From Priapulus caudatus (taxonomy: Eukaryota > Priapulida > Priapulimorpha > Priapulimorphida > Priapulidae), in contig NW_014577196.1 of NCBI RefSeq assembly GCF_000485595.1, positions 298,872-333,018 of the forward strand: a stretch of 34,147 nt of DNA, given 5' to 3'. Shown here one piece after another: positions 11,879-22,490 of the stretch (the first letter of the stretch is position 1; every line of letters begins with the position of its first letter). Position numbers and translations under genes: made by a program. The notes under the pieces were generated by a model. That model was given only the letters and a program-made list of their open reading frames with translations, was not told the DNA's origin and made no database searches.

Positions 11879-12050
11879 CCCGGTTACCGGGGCGTCCTCA
11901 CCACGCGCCAGGAGCTAGGAGCTAGGAGCCCAGTTACCGGCGCATCGCCACCACCAGCCAGGAGCCCGGTTACCGGGGAGTCTTCACCATGCGCCAGGAA
12001 CCAGGCGCCCGGTTACCGGGGCATCTTCACCATGTGCCAGGAGACAGGCG
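11879..12050. repeat. 43-bp minisatellite with palindromic head
   Basis: Four units start at 11879, 11929, 11965 and 12008, with lengths 50, 36, 43 and 43 bp. A partial fifth follows. Units open with CCCGGTTACCGGG (13 bp, palindromic around a central T) or a mutated form. They continue through a CTTCACCATGCGCCAGGAG-like body. Unit 1 carries a 7-bp internal duplication. Confidence 0.85.
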
Positions 12051-12261
12051 ACCGGTCGCACGTACCGCGAGAGGGCTGCCGCGGCGTTCTTACCTCCCGT
12101 CGCCATATTCGTTAATCCAGCTATAATTCGTTCAACGGCGACGAAATTTATTGCCGTAGGTTCTCGCGACCGTTTTTCCACGTGTCGTATAAACGGCCGT
12201 ACCATAAATCTATAGCTGTGTGCACGGGTGTGGGCAGTGTGTTGAATGAAAACAATGTGAT
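12051..12261. other. short intergenic stretch
   Basis: Unique sequence leading into the next GT array. Nothing recognisable. Confidence 0.5.
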
Positions 12262-12382
12262 GTGTGTGCGTGCGTGCGTTGCTGTGTGTGTGTGTGGTAT
12301 GTTGTGTGGTGTGCGTGTGTGCGTGCCGTGTGGTGTGTCGTGGTGTGTGTGTATGTGCGTGCGTGCGTGACGTGGCGTGTGT

Positions 12383-12415
<33 letters not shown>

Positions 12416-12417
12416 CG
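12262..12417. repeat. GT-rich microsatellite, imperfect
   Basis: GTGT and GCGT units interrupted by GGT and GTCGT, with a purer (TG)n end at about 12382-12412. Cys-Val or His-Thr frames are repeat products. Confidence 0.85.
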
Positions 12418-13383
12418 TGGTGTAGTTGGCGCCACCACCAACAGGAACGAACAGATTTTCGGAAAGGCGGGAAACGGCGACGTACGTACGTGGACGGAAA
12501 CGCAAAAAAAATGCGGGCGGTAAACAAAAGAGTACTACTGCGAGGGCGGAAAAACACGATTTCTACCTTATTTACCCACACGTTAAAACCACGTCACGCT
12601 CGATACCAAATTTACCCCCGCCTAATACCGTGCCCCTAACCCCACCCACCGACTTGTTTATAGGCGCAAGCGGGGATAAGTGGAGAACAACAGTCAGCGC
12701 ACCAGCTAAACCCGGGCACCTCTCGCACGCTCAAAGAGTTAAACCGCGCTCTAATCGACTACTCGACACCCGTCCATAAACCCCTCCGCACACAGATCAG
12801 TCAGCAGCAGTCAAAATTGAAAACCCAATTGAGAACAGGTTTCGTATTGACGGACGCGGGCGCCGGCGCGCGGGGCAACAACAAAGCTCGAAACTCGGCG
12901 CACCCGGGTAAAAGGGTTACGAGCGCCCGCCGCGAACGGGTTAAACGGACCCACGAGCCAGCGCGTGCTACGCGAGCAGTCAAAGCTCGCTGGCGCACAG
13001 CGAGAATGCCGCCATTGTTGCTACCGCGCCTGCCTCAACTCTTTCCCCCGCCGCGCTCCACAGCTTTAGCGTGACCGAGTACGCGCACGAGCCAGCGAAA
13101 CCGATTTAGGCAGCGTCGAGTGCTGCGGGGGGGGGAAGAACGTGCCGGAGGGAGGGGGGAGGGGGAGCGCAGGTACTGTTTACCTGCGCCGTGCCGAAGG
13201 AGTTAGGCTCGAGTGACGGTCGTCACGGGCACCTGCGTACGTGCGGGCGCAGCGTGCGGGCGCGCGCGCCCATTATGAGCGTCCGCCGATGTTGACAAAT
13301 GTGTGCGGGAGGACACGATGAGCCCTCACTGCCGCGTGCAGCCAGCGAGCCTGCTCCGTCACGTTGCTGGGAGAGGGAGGGAG
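12418..13383. other. CpG-dense block, possible CpG island
   Basis: From about 12800 to 13290 CpG is frequent (CGCGGGCG, GCGCGCGCGCCC and similar words) with GC-rich, mostly non-repetitive composition. In some animals such blocks mark promoters, but I see no convincing TATA/Inr arrangement or first exon. A G-rich patch with GGAGGGAGGGGGGAGG precedes the next minisatellite. Confidence 0.4.
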
Positions 13384-13640
13384 GATGTTTCACGTGCGGG
13401 GGGAGGGGAGGGGAAGGATGTTACGCGTGCGGGGGGAGCGGGATGAGGAGATGTTTCACGTGCGGGGGGAGGGGAAGGATGTTACGCGTGCGGGGGAGGG
13501 GGAGGTGGAGGATGTTTCACGTGCGGGGGGGGGGGAAGATGTTTCACGTGCGAGGGGAGGGGGAGGATGTTACGCGTGCAGGGGGAAAGAGAGGATGTTA
13601 CGCGTGCGGGGGGAGGGGGAGGATGTTACGCACTCACGAT
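13384..13640. repeat. G-rich minisatellite with two alternating core variants
   Basis: Nine cores begin at 13384, 13417, 13450, 13478, 13511, 13538, 13566, 13594 and 13622. Cores 1, 3, 5 and 6 read GATGTTTCACGTGC, containing the E-box CACGTG. Cores 2, 4, 7 and 8 read GATGTTACGCGTGC, and core 9 has a variant end. G-rich linkers of 13 to 20 bases separate them, and the last four spacings settle at 28 bp. Confidence 0.9.
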
Positions 13641-13738
13641 GTAACGCCCCGGCGGTTCTGCCGCGTGTTCAGGACACGCGTTGCCCCCGTCGGTATGTTA
13701 TCCCGCATGTGTTAATCCAGGTACTAAGTGAGTGAGGC

Positions 13739-14040
13739 TCCACGTGGGCTAGGAGAAAGATGTTGAAATATTACGAGATGAGATTTTGTTACCTCATCTA
13801 TATACTTCCTGTTGAAGTATTCGACCTGATCTTACCGGGCTGTGGTAGGTTCCATGTGGGCCAGGAGAGAGATGTTGAAATAGATAAATAGAATGCTGAA
13901 TACTGAATCGAATGATGATGATGATAGAATGACGATAGAATGATGTTGAATAGAACGTTGAGAAGAATGAGGTTGTTCGAGGTAAGATTTTTTTTTTACC
14001 TCATCTATTCCTTGTTGAGGTATTCGGGTCTTGACCTACC
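13739..14040. repeat. pair of diverged direct-repeat modules
   Basis: Module A at 13739-13770 recurs at 13851-13882 with 29 of 32 bases equal. Module B at 13789-13836 recurs in diverged form at 13997-14040 (TTACCTCATCTAT followed by TTGARGTATTCG). The second copy is stretched by a GAATGATGAT-type simple repeat at about 13885-13970. Confidence 0.75.
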
Positions 14041-15197
14041 CCCTCCCTCACTGCCTGGAACGACTAAGGTTGGTGATTCCAACATCGCAAATAATCACCA
14101 CAGCGTAAAATACTGTTGGTTTCCCCGCACGTACACGTACTCGTGGGTGAGGGTGAGATCTAGAGCGATTCTTGACCCCCAGCTCCTCCACAGCGCGTTC
14201 ACTTTCCACTCTTCAGCTTTCCTGCCAACGCCGTTCCAATTACCGTTTCTAAATTTGAAAATGTTTTCCTAAGACGCGAGCGCGCGCGCACGCACGCACT
14301 ATAGTAGCAGGGCTTCAGGTCTCTACGCTTCCGTGCACGAACACGCGCCTACCTTCTCTGCTATACGCGGGGAGTACTGGGGGGTGTTGGTGTTCACTGT
14401 GCAAAAAGCAATGAGTCAGCATTTCAGATCAATGCCTTTTAGCAGCATGAAGGTATTAATAAATTATCCGCGGCAGTGTTTGACAACAGACAGCGGCCGT
14501 ACGGCCCCGCGCGCGCGCGCGCCCACTCATTCACTGCAAGCACAATTGTCGGTGGGGTAGCCTTTTGCGTGGGAATTTACGCACTATTGTCTTTCCTACT
14601 TTATTTCGAGGAAAGGGTGCTGTGGTAGGCACGTGTCGTGGGATGGCGCGCTGGGGAGCGTGCGAACGACCGTGAATTTGCGTTTGAACGACACGGCGAC
14701 CGCCGGTTCGGTTTGTGTCATTCTTTCGAATTAAAACTCACGCTCGCTTAACGAATGCATCCGCAGCAACACACGGCAGCAGCGAACACGACACAACACG
14801 GACCCACGGCCACGCGCACACGCACGCACACACGCGCTGAGCATTTGGGCGAGCGCAGATTAAGCGTGATCCTTTAAGTGCGATGACGTACGAGCTTCAT
14901 ATCGTAGGCGGACACATGGGTACTGTTCGGGACGCTCTCTACGGGCTTTAACACGCCTTCAATTAAAACCATTTCGCTAAATAGCCGTGCGCCCTTTCCC
15001 CGATATCCGATCGTGATGAGAACGTGACACAGCGTGTGCGTGCGCACGTATGTGTACGAACGTGGCGTGTGTGATCCGTATTGTTTCATTCATGTTAATG
15101 TGGACGAGAGAGAATTCACTTATTCATGTTAATATGCATGAGAGAGAAAGGGGGAGAGAGCGCGCACGAGAGAGACGCGATAAAAGATATGCGTACG
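14041..15197. other. intergenic DNA, no gene seen
   Basis: Contains small CG/CA patches near 14278-14300, 14508-14522 and 14810-14836. Short frames such as 13940-14272 have no recognisable domain. Confidence 0.5.
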
Positions 15198-15310
15198 TAG
15201 CAGTAGCAGCAACAGCAGCAGCAGCGGCGGTAGTAATAGTCCTAGTAGCAGCAGCGGCGGCAGCGGTAGTAGTAAACAGTAGCAGCAGTAGTACTAGTAG
15301 CAGCAGCGGT
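15198..15310 (+). repeat. AGC/AGT trinucleotide array (first arm)
   Basis: Mixed CAG, CGG and TAG units on this strand. It is the inverted counterpart of the CTG/CTA array at 15538-15712. Confidence 0.85.
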
Positions 15311-15537
15311 GTTTTTGCTCGGGCAATCGAATGCTGCGTGTGGTGGTGGTGGTGGTGGTGGGTGCCACACGCTGACTGCTATTACCGAGCTATTACATAC
15401 GCTAGTGGGTCTGTAGTGCCGAGCTCAGCCTTCAGCCCCGGTGATTTCATTACAGCCTCCAAACTCGAGCGTATAACGAAGCATTCCCCAGTTGTAGAAG
15501 GGTGATCCCCTACGCATCAGATCGTTCGTCTCATTGA
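15311..15537. other. spacer between the inverted trinucleotide arrays
   Basis: Unique DNA apart from a (GGT)n patch at about 15339-15362. No gene is seen. Confidence 0.5.
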
Positions 15538-15611
15538 CGCTGCTGCTGCTGCTGTTGCTGCTGCTACTACTACTGCTACTACTAATGCTGCTGCTGCTGC
15601 TGCTACTACTA

Positions 15612-15661
<50 letters not shown>

Positions 15662-15712
15662 ACTATTACTGCTACTGCTACTACTACTACTACTATTACT
15701 ACTACTACAGGC
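15538..15712 (-). repeat. CTG/CTA trinucleotide array (second arm)
   Basis: A run of about 15 CTG units at about 15613-15660, flanked by CTACTA and AATGCTG variants. In six frames it yields poly-Leu, poly-Ser or poly-Ala, none credible as a gene. Confidence 0.9.
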
Positions 15713-16191
15713 GGATATAGCAGTGCTGTACACTGCCACTGCCTGTGCCGATTCCTGCCCGCTAACGGCATGCGGCAACCCTGTTTGCTTTTACGCTGGA
15801 ATTCTTTTGAGAAAATAAGGAGTAGCCCCTCCCCCTTCTCTCTCCTTCATCCCATTCCTTCTGCGCGAGCGTGCGTGCGTTTCATGCTTCTGCCTTACGA
15901 ATGAATCGTATCGGACAGTGCAATCTCTCAGTATATACGTCTTATGGAAAATTTATTCTATTAGATTAAATTTAATTTATGTTAAATTAATTCTGCATCT
16001 GCTTGAATGTTTTCCCTACAAAGTCGTGTAACTGGTGTCATGTCCAGCATAGCAGTTAGCACGCTGACGATAGACTGATTAGCAGCTACTAAGGAATCCG
16101 TCGATTTGTGTCATAATGCATCTCCTAATTTTTTCTAGCGGACAAACGTTTTTTGTCCCCGCTTGCGTTTACGCAAGGCTAGTGTATACTA
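15713..16191. other. intergenic DNA, no gene seen
   Basis: Includes a TTAAATTTAATTTATGTTAA-type stretch near 15965-15990 that is weakly palindromic. No coding signal. Confidence 0.5.
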
Positions 16192-16222
<31 letters not shown>

Positions 16223-16268
16223 GTGTGTGCGTGTGTGTGTGTGTGTGTGCGTGCGTGCGTGTGTGTGT
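16192..16268. repeat. (GT)n microsatellite with GCGT interruptions
   Basis: About 77 bp of TG units with several TGCG interruptions. Confidence 0.9.
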
Positions 16269-16492
16269 AGGAGAGGCTTCCTCCCGCGCACAGGTGCCAG
16301 GGTGCCACAGATAATTGTCCCTGCTTGTTTGCTGTCCTCATGTTTAACAAATTACCACCACGCAGATCCATTGCACGGCAACGAATGCAGCTAAACTATA
16401 AATTATGTATGCGAAGCTATAATCCATCCGACAGAAACGAAAAGCGAAAGAAACACACGCACGCACGCACGCGCATCGAACTAGTAGTAGTA

Positions 16493-16664
16493 CCTCTCTT
16501 CTCTCTCTCTCTATCTTGTCGTCTCTCTCGCTCACTCTCTTCTCTCCTCTCTCTATCTCATCTCCCTTTCCTCGTCTCTCTCTCTTTTCTCTTTCTTCTC
16601 TCCTCTTTCTCTCTCTCTCTGTTCTTTCTCTTCTCATTCTCTCTCTCTCTCTCTTCTCTCTCTG

Positions 16665-16724
<60 letters not shown>
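16493..16724 (+). repeat. (CT)n tract running into the assembly gap
   Basis: Imperfect CT/CTT pyrimidine sequence that becomes perfect (TC)n over the last 55 or so bases before the gap. Confidence 0.95.
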
Positions 16725-17570
16725 NNNNNNNNNNNNNNNNNNNNNNNNNNNNNNNNNNNNNNNNNNNNNNNNNNNNNNNNNNNNNNNNNNNNNNNNNNNN
16801 NNNNNNNNNNNNNNNNNNNNNNNNNNNNNNNNNNNNNNNNNNNNNNNNNNNNNNNNNNNNNNNNNNNNNNNNNNNNNNNNNNNNNNNNNNNNNNNNNNNN
16901 NNNNNNNNNNNNNNNNNNNNNNNNNNNNNNNNNNNNNNNNNNNNNNNNNNNNNNNNNNNNNNNNNNNNNNNNNNNNNNNNNNNNNNNNNNNNNNNNNNNN
17001 NNNNNNNNNNNNNNNNNNNNNNNNNNNNNNNNNNNNNNNNNNNNNNNNNNNNNNNNNNNNNNNNNNNNNNNNNNNNNNNNNNNNNNNNNNNNNNNNNNNN
17101 NNNNNNNNNNNNNNNNNNNNNNNNNNNNNNNNNNNNNNNNNNNNNNNNNNNNNNNNNNNNNNNNNNNNNNNNNNNNNNNNNNNNNNNNNNNNNNNNNNNN
17201 NNNNNNNNNNNNNNNNNNNNNNNNNNNNNNNNNNNNNNNNNNNNNNNNNNNNNNNNNNNNNNNNNNNNNNNNNNNNNNNNNNNNNNNNNNNNNNNNNNNN
17301 NNNNNNNNNNNNNNNNNNNNNNNNNNNNNNNNNNNNNNNNNNNNNNNNNNNNNNNNNNNNNNNNNNNNNNNNNNNNNNNNNNNNNNNNNNNNNNNNNNNN
17401 NNNNNNNNNNNNNNNNNNNNNNNNNNNNNNNNNNNNNNNNNNNNNNNNNNNNNNNNNNNNNNNNNNNNNNNNNNNNNNNNNNNNNNNNNNNNNNNNNNNN
17501 NNNNNNNNNNNNNNNNNNNNNNNNNNNNNNNNNNNNNNNNNNNNNNNNNNNNNNNNNNNNNNNNNNNNNN
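16725..17570. other. assembly gap (846 N)
   Basis: All bases are N. Frames drawn across it are meaningless. Confidence 1.

Positions 17571-17634
<64 letters not shown>
17571..17634 (+). repeat. (GA)n tract leaving the assembly gap
   Basis: 64 bp of perfect GA, the reverse complement of the tract on the other side of the gap. Confidence 0.95.
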
Positions 17635-17637
<3 letters not shown>

Positions 17638-17763
17638 GAGGGTGCGCCATAACGCTACGGGCGTGACGCTGTGTGACGAACGAAGACGACAAACGCCCGA
17701 TAAAAGTAATGCTTGCTTCGCCGTGACATCACACCAACGAGTCGACGACACTACGAATCCGAC

Positions 17764-17805
<42 letters not shown>
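17764..17805. repeat. (GAC)n trinucleotide repeat
   Basis: About 14 perfect units ending GACGAAGCCTAG. In one frame this gives 13 Asp, then Glu-Ala-stop. It lies 1 kb before the much longer acidic tract at 18771, but no continuous frame joins them. Confidence 0.9.
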
Positions 17806-17870
17806 AGCCTAGGCTGCTACAGATATGCTGCTCAGAGTAACTCTGCCTACAGATGCGGACGGCGAGTAAG

Positions 17871-17963
17871 ATGATGTGTGTGTGTGTGTGCGCGCGCGCG
17901 TGCGCGTGAGTGTGCGTGCGGCTGCGCGTGAGTGTGTGCGTGTGCGTGCGTGCGTGCGTGCGT
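17871..17963. repeat. GT/GC microsatellite
   Basis: TG, CG and GCGT units with GAG interruptions. Confidence 0.85.
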
Positions 17964-18755
17964 TAGCGAGAGAGTCTGCGTACAGATGAGCCGACAGAGA
18001 TGATGATGACGCCACGGCAGCGCCGCATCAACCATCAGAAATTGACACGAAATTCGTCGGCAAAGAACGGTCTGATGCGCGCCTTCGCACCAATCATCAT
18101 CAACCTCAAGTGGCTCAGCGATACGCTGCGGGGGCGTCGGTGTCACAATCCACACCTGTGTTCGCCCCCACGCACACACCCTCTCTCCATCTCTCTCTCT
18201 CTCTCGGTCGTAAACGTATAGCCGGGGCGGATGGGGCGGACGGGGAGGGGACGCGAAACAAACAAAAATACGAAAGCCGTAAAACGCACGACGCTCCTAT
18301 CTACCTAACCGAGAAAAAAACGAGCAGCTGTAAAAATTCCGGGCCTCTAACCGGGGCTGCATCCGACGACCTTTGCGCGTGCTAAATAGATAGTTGAGAA
18401 TCGCACATATGAACTAAAATATGGGTCAAGGCCCCACTCCCCCCTTCTCTCTCTCTCTCGCTCTCTCTCCTTGTGTCCGTATATCGCGCCGCGGCGCAAA
18501 ATCAAAATTTGATTGCAAACAAGCTCGTTGACATGTGACAGGGGCAGCCGGGGCCATTTCGGTGCGCGCAGGGGAAATAAAGCCAGCGTGCAAACACGCG
18601 CTGGCTGCGTTAGCTGATAAGAGACGTGAGGTGGACGCGGTAATTTCACTCTTGTAGCGCTGCCGCCGCCCCTATACCAGCTCGCAGCTCTCTCGCGCTC
18701 TCTCTCAAGTGAACAACGGATTAAACAGCAGGAGGCCGCCAACGCGAGGTGTTCG
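17964..18755. other. intergenic DNA with CT patches
   Basis: CT patches lie at about 18181-18206, 18442-18470 and 18689-18707. The remainder is unique with no clear gene. It could include upstream exon or intron sequence of the acidic frame, but no splice acceptor stands out. Confidence 0.45.
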
Positions 18756-18805
18756 ATGGGTGCGGGTCGACCCGACGACGACGATGACGATGACGAAGAT
18801 GACGA

Positions 18806-18841
<36 letters not shown>

Positions 18842-19214
18842 AGATGACGATGACGACGACGACGACGACGATGATGACGACGACGAAGATGATGATGACG
18901 AAGATGATGACGACGATGATGACGACGACGAAGATGATGATGACGAAGATGATGATGACGAAGATGATGACGACGATAATGACGACGATGATGACGATGA
19001 ATGCTGCGAAATATTGAGCGAAAATGAAAACATGGCGGTGAAAGAAATACAGCGGATAAAAACGGTGACGATTTCTCTCGTGCCCGTAGACTCGTATATC
19101 GAAATCCCTATCGACTTCGCCCGCGAATTCCTTCCTGCATTTTGCATGGAGAATAAATCAATGACGCACGGGGATGTTTACGAAGAACGTCTAGTTTCTT
19201 TCTCTACAAGGTAA
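18756..19214 (+). CDS. possible coding exon: Asp/Glu-rich tract with unique C-terminal segment
   Basis: A 152-residue frame opens with ATG and MGAGRP. It then runs through about 78 almost purely acidic codons (GAC, GAT, GAA, one AAT) and continues for about 70 ordinary residues after the repeat (from ECCEIL to SFSTR). Interruptions of the GAC repeat fall nearly always in the third position of this frame, so they are silent or Asp to Glu. About 27 GAT and 8 GAA stand against a single first-position change. The frame closes at TAA 19212-19214, which overlaps a good splice-donor-like word (ACAAG|GTAACT, cut after 19210), so the real exon could end there in phase 2. Acidic runs of this kind occur in histone-binding, nucleolar and secreted mineral-binding proteins; nothing here chooses among them. 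The start is simply the first ATG and no acceptor site was identified. It could also be an expressed microsatellite or chance. Confidence 0.3.
18771..19001 (+). repeat. GAC/GAT/GAA trinucleotide repeat
   Basis: About 77 trinucleotides, all starting GA except one AAT. Larger duplications of GAAGATGATGATGAC blocks are visible in the second half. Confidence 0.95.
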
Positions 19215-21924
19215 CTGCTTTAAAATAAGTTATTCGCCTGCAATGTGATTTTGTGTTTTCCGTTTTTTCCCCGTATCAATCGCTTTCCGGACACTTTCGT
19301 TAGAAGGGATGGTCGTGGGTCGACCAAAAACGTTCGAAATATCTGCAGCTTTTTCTCTCATCCTGAATTGCAAGTGCAGAGAAAAATTGAGTTGATATAG
19401 GTTGGACACATACACGAACACGCACGTACGCACGCACGCACGCACATTATACCTTATAAGGCGGAATTTGAAAGTACGGCACCCACGACATTAAAATTAA
19501 ATAGGCTAAACTCACGCTGCGAGAATGATCCAACACGATAAAGGTGTTCCTTCCTCGCATCGACAATGATCTATCTATACGATACGCAAGACTACGCCGT
19601 ACACCCGTAATGACACAAACAACCCTATGAACTAGTCAGAATGCGCTAACAGAACGAAAACTGTGTCGAAGCTGCGGTAACGATCGACGGCAGCACGAGG
19701 GGAGAGCGCGACGCCCTTGCCACTTGTATTACTATTTGAAAAATAATATCACGGCTGTACCTAGCATCCGAGTAAGTAGCATCGACTCTAAAGGTCACAA
19801 GCTACTAGTGAACACTAATGTTTTTAGATGCTGCCATTAGCTATAACCGACGTATGAAAACGCACTGCGCCAACTGGAATAAACCAGGCATCTGTTCCCA
19901 TGGCAACCGCACCAGCATCTTATCTGCCATAATAACGAAACATGCGCGCAGCAGCCCACGCGGTCTCGAACGGCGACGGCAAAAATTCTCGAGTCGTATG
20001 AGAAAAGATTCGGAGAGATTTTAATTGGGCTAAAAACGCAATAGAAGCACTTTCGCTAAAAAGTTTAATTCGCAGAGTTTCCGCGTGAGGTGCAGACGCA
20101 TCCACTAAGCATTCCAGCCTACACACGACGCGAGAATGAATCTCACCGCGTGCTGGCTGTTCTGCAGCGTTTAGGTATTTCAGGGTAAAATCACCAAAAA
20201 TTAACACTTATCCCTTAAACATACATCGCGAGTACAAATCGACGTACTATACCGGTAACACATCATATCCCTTAGTGGAGGCTCGGAGAATACGCAAAAC
20301 GTTTTGTCAAAGGTGGGTAATGGCCTAAACAGGGGGGCTTGGGAACATGTCTAAACAATCGAGGCCCGTTTTTAAAATGCGAATGGACGCGCGCGCGCGC
20401 ACGCCCGCGTCCGGTGAACTAAATCATCGCAATTCAACGTTCTCGGCTGTCGTCAGCATGCTGATTGTAGGCCGGCGCGGTTGTATGCGCGTAAATGCCA
20501 CGTCCTGTCGAAAACGCGCGCGCACAAAGGACGTCGCCAGTAATTATCACGCATTAGGATTTCTGTTCGTCATTCGAGTTCGCGCAAAGCTGCTCCTGGC
20601 GTGACACTTATCTATCCTAGTCGCAGTATTACACACCTCGCTGCCAACAACCGGTGCACGCTAGCTGCTGCAGCACGTACGTACGGTATCGGGGTTTATA
20701 GACTTAGCTGTTCCACTTAATAGAAACCCAGCATTACCTAACGCTCTCGAATTGGCAACCTCGGCTACAGTAAAAGTGGATTTAACCGAATTTGTTGGTA
20801 GCTAAGGTTAATCGTTTTTGCTGTTTTGCTGCTACATCCAATAATACACGCAGAAAATGGACGTACGTACGGTTTTTAAAGTGAGCATTTAGCAAAATAT
20901 TTGCACAAATGCTGAGAGGGTTTGTAAATTTGCTGACTATTGCGTTGACAGATACTGGCAGTATAGTTACTGGAGTCTGAGATCGGCAAAATAGTAGCGT
21001 ATGTAACGTTATTGTATTGCGCTGAATTATTCCAATTTATCCTTCGTATATTCTACGAGTACTTCTTTAAGTTTCGTCCACCTTAACCCCTTGTTTCATC
21101 TAAAGTGTCCAAATGACTTCGCCTTTCACCTGCCGACGAAATTCACGGAGGTAAAGCAAAAGCCAACTTCGAATCTGTCACCATGCCGCGTACACCGCAG
21201 ATACCGCAGCCACCAACTACTCTTGTCGGTTAGGTGGTGGATGGTGCAGGGGGTCTACGCCGCTTTCATTTAGGGTCCACGGTACGACGGGGTCAGCAAA
21301 CCTCAAGCGCGGTGGCGCGGTTAAAAGTCTGCCTTCAATCTACGCGAAGCCGGTGAAAAGACACGAAATGGGGGAAGACCGCGAATTTTGCATATAATTG
21401 CGCGCCGCAGCCGCCCTCTCCTCGCGAAGCCACTCATTATCGACTGCAAACCCGACAGCAATTTACTACGTGCCACCGCCGCGTGTGGGTGGCTGGGGGT
21501 GCGGGGATCACCCCTCCCCCATCCCCCGCATTTGGGCGTGCTAGGGCGGAGGTTGGAGACGCTGATAGGGGGTGGCGGCGGTTAGACACTCACGCAGCAT
21601 GCAGGTGTAAGCATTGATGAGACGTGTCACCCGCTCCTCCCCCCGCTTCTCCCATCACGCCCCCCTCATCCTCCGAGCGCACTCCTCCTCTCCCCCTCCC
21701 CCTTCCCGATGATGACTCATTGGCGACTAACAGTTTCGCGTACGTCCACGCACGAAAGAAATTACGCGTTCAGCGTATACGGACTCTGCCCCGCATCAAG
21801 CAAGCTTCACGCGGCCGAGCGACCCCACGACGAAGGAGAATCCGTATATCATAGAGACGAAGCGGTTTCTTCTGGCCCGGCGCACAGTTACGCCACGTTT
21901 AGCACGGTAATGATGCGACGAGGG
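19215..21924. other. low-repeat DNA, no gene supported
   Basis: Unique sequence apart from small ACGC and CG patches near 19418-19444 and 20388-20403 and pyrimidine-rich DNA at about 21630-21710. An X-box-like palindrome GTTCCCATGGCAAC lies at 19894-19907. Several short frames exist without recognisable domains. Confidence 0.5.
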
Positions 21925-21961
21925 AGCAGAGACGAGAAGAGAGGGGGGAGGGGGGAGAGAG

Positions 21962-21996
<35 letters not shown>

Positions 21997-22232
21997 AGAG
22001 AGAGAGAGGAGGAGGTGAGAGGAGAAGGAGAGAACGAGGGTCGGAGAGAGGAGAGGGAGATGAGAGAGGGAGAGGAGAGAGCGGTAGAAAGGTAGCGAGA
22101 GAGAGAGAAGAAGAGAGAAGGGAAGCGAGAGGGGAGAGAGAGAGGGAGAGAGAGAAGAAAGAGCGACGGATAGGAGCGGAGAGAGAGAGAAAGATAAGAG
22201 CGAGACGAGACGGAGAGAGGATGAGACGAGAG

Positions 22233-22268
<36 letters not shown>

Positions 22269-22325
22269 GAGATGAGAGACGAGAGAGAGAGAGAAGAGAG
22301 AGAGGAGAGAGAGAGGCAAGGAGGG
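21925..22325 (+). repeat. GA-rich purine tract, about 400 bp
   Basis: Almost pure purine on this strand, made of GA runs broken by GGA, CGA and TGA. The opposite strand is open in several frames as Ser/Leu runs, a composition effect. Confidence 0.9.
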
Positions 22326-22490
22326 ACAGAGAGACGTGCGACCAGTGATCGATGAAACAACCTAATGCTTCGGCTTCTCGCGCCTGAAGCAACAGAAACT
22401 TACATGTGGCCTAGTAAAGCACTTTGATCACCTTTTAGTTCCAGTCGAGTCCACTCACTTAATATAGTACTAGACATAAAGTTCAGTCAG

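Noticed and set aside
11879-12050. CRISPR-like array
   Set aside because: Units are contiguous tandem copies without unique spacers, in eukaryotic-looking DNA. The same holds for the arrays at 13384, 22491 and 25661.
12800-13290. CpG-island promoter with first exon
   Set aside because: CpG is dense, but no start site, convincing TATA/Inr arrangement or coding first exon could be pointed to.
13299-13735. Cys-rich frame resembling repeated zinc knuckles (CFTCGG, CYACGG)
   Set aside because: It is a reading of the 28-34 bp G-rich minisatellite. The pattern switches frame with unit length and a second overlapping frame is open too.
15425-15818. Poly-Leu, poly-Ser and poly-Ala frames
   Set aside because: All arise from the CTG/CTA array; no unique protein sequence supports them.
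16325-17812. Very long open frames across the gap
   Set aside because: They consist mainly of unknown residues from N bases plus Ser-Leu or Arg-Glu runs from CT/GA tracts.
21796-22392. Ser/Leu-rich minus-strand frames of 140 to 200 codons
   Set aside because: They mirror the GA-rich tract. Three overlapping frames are open, which is a composition effect.
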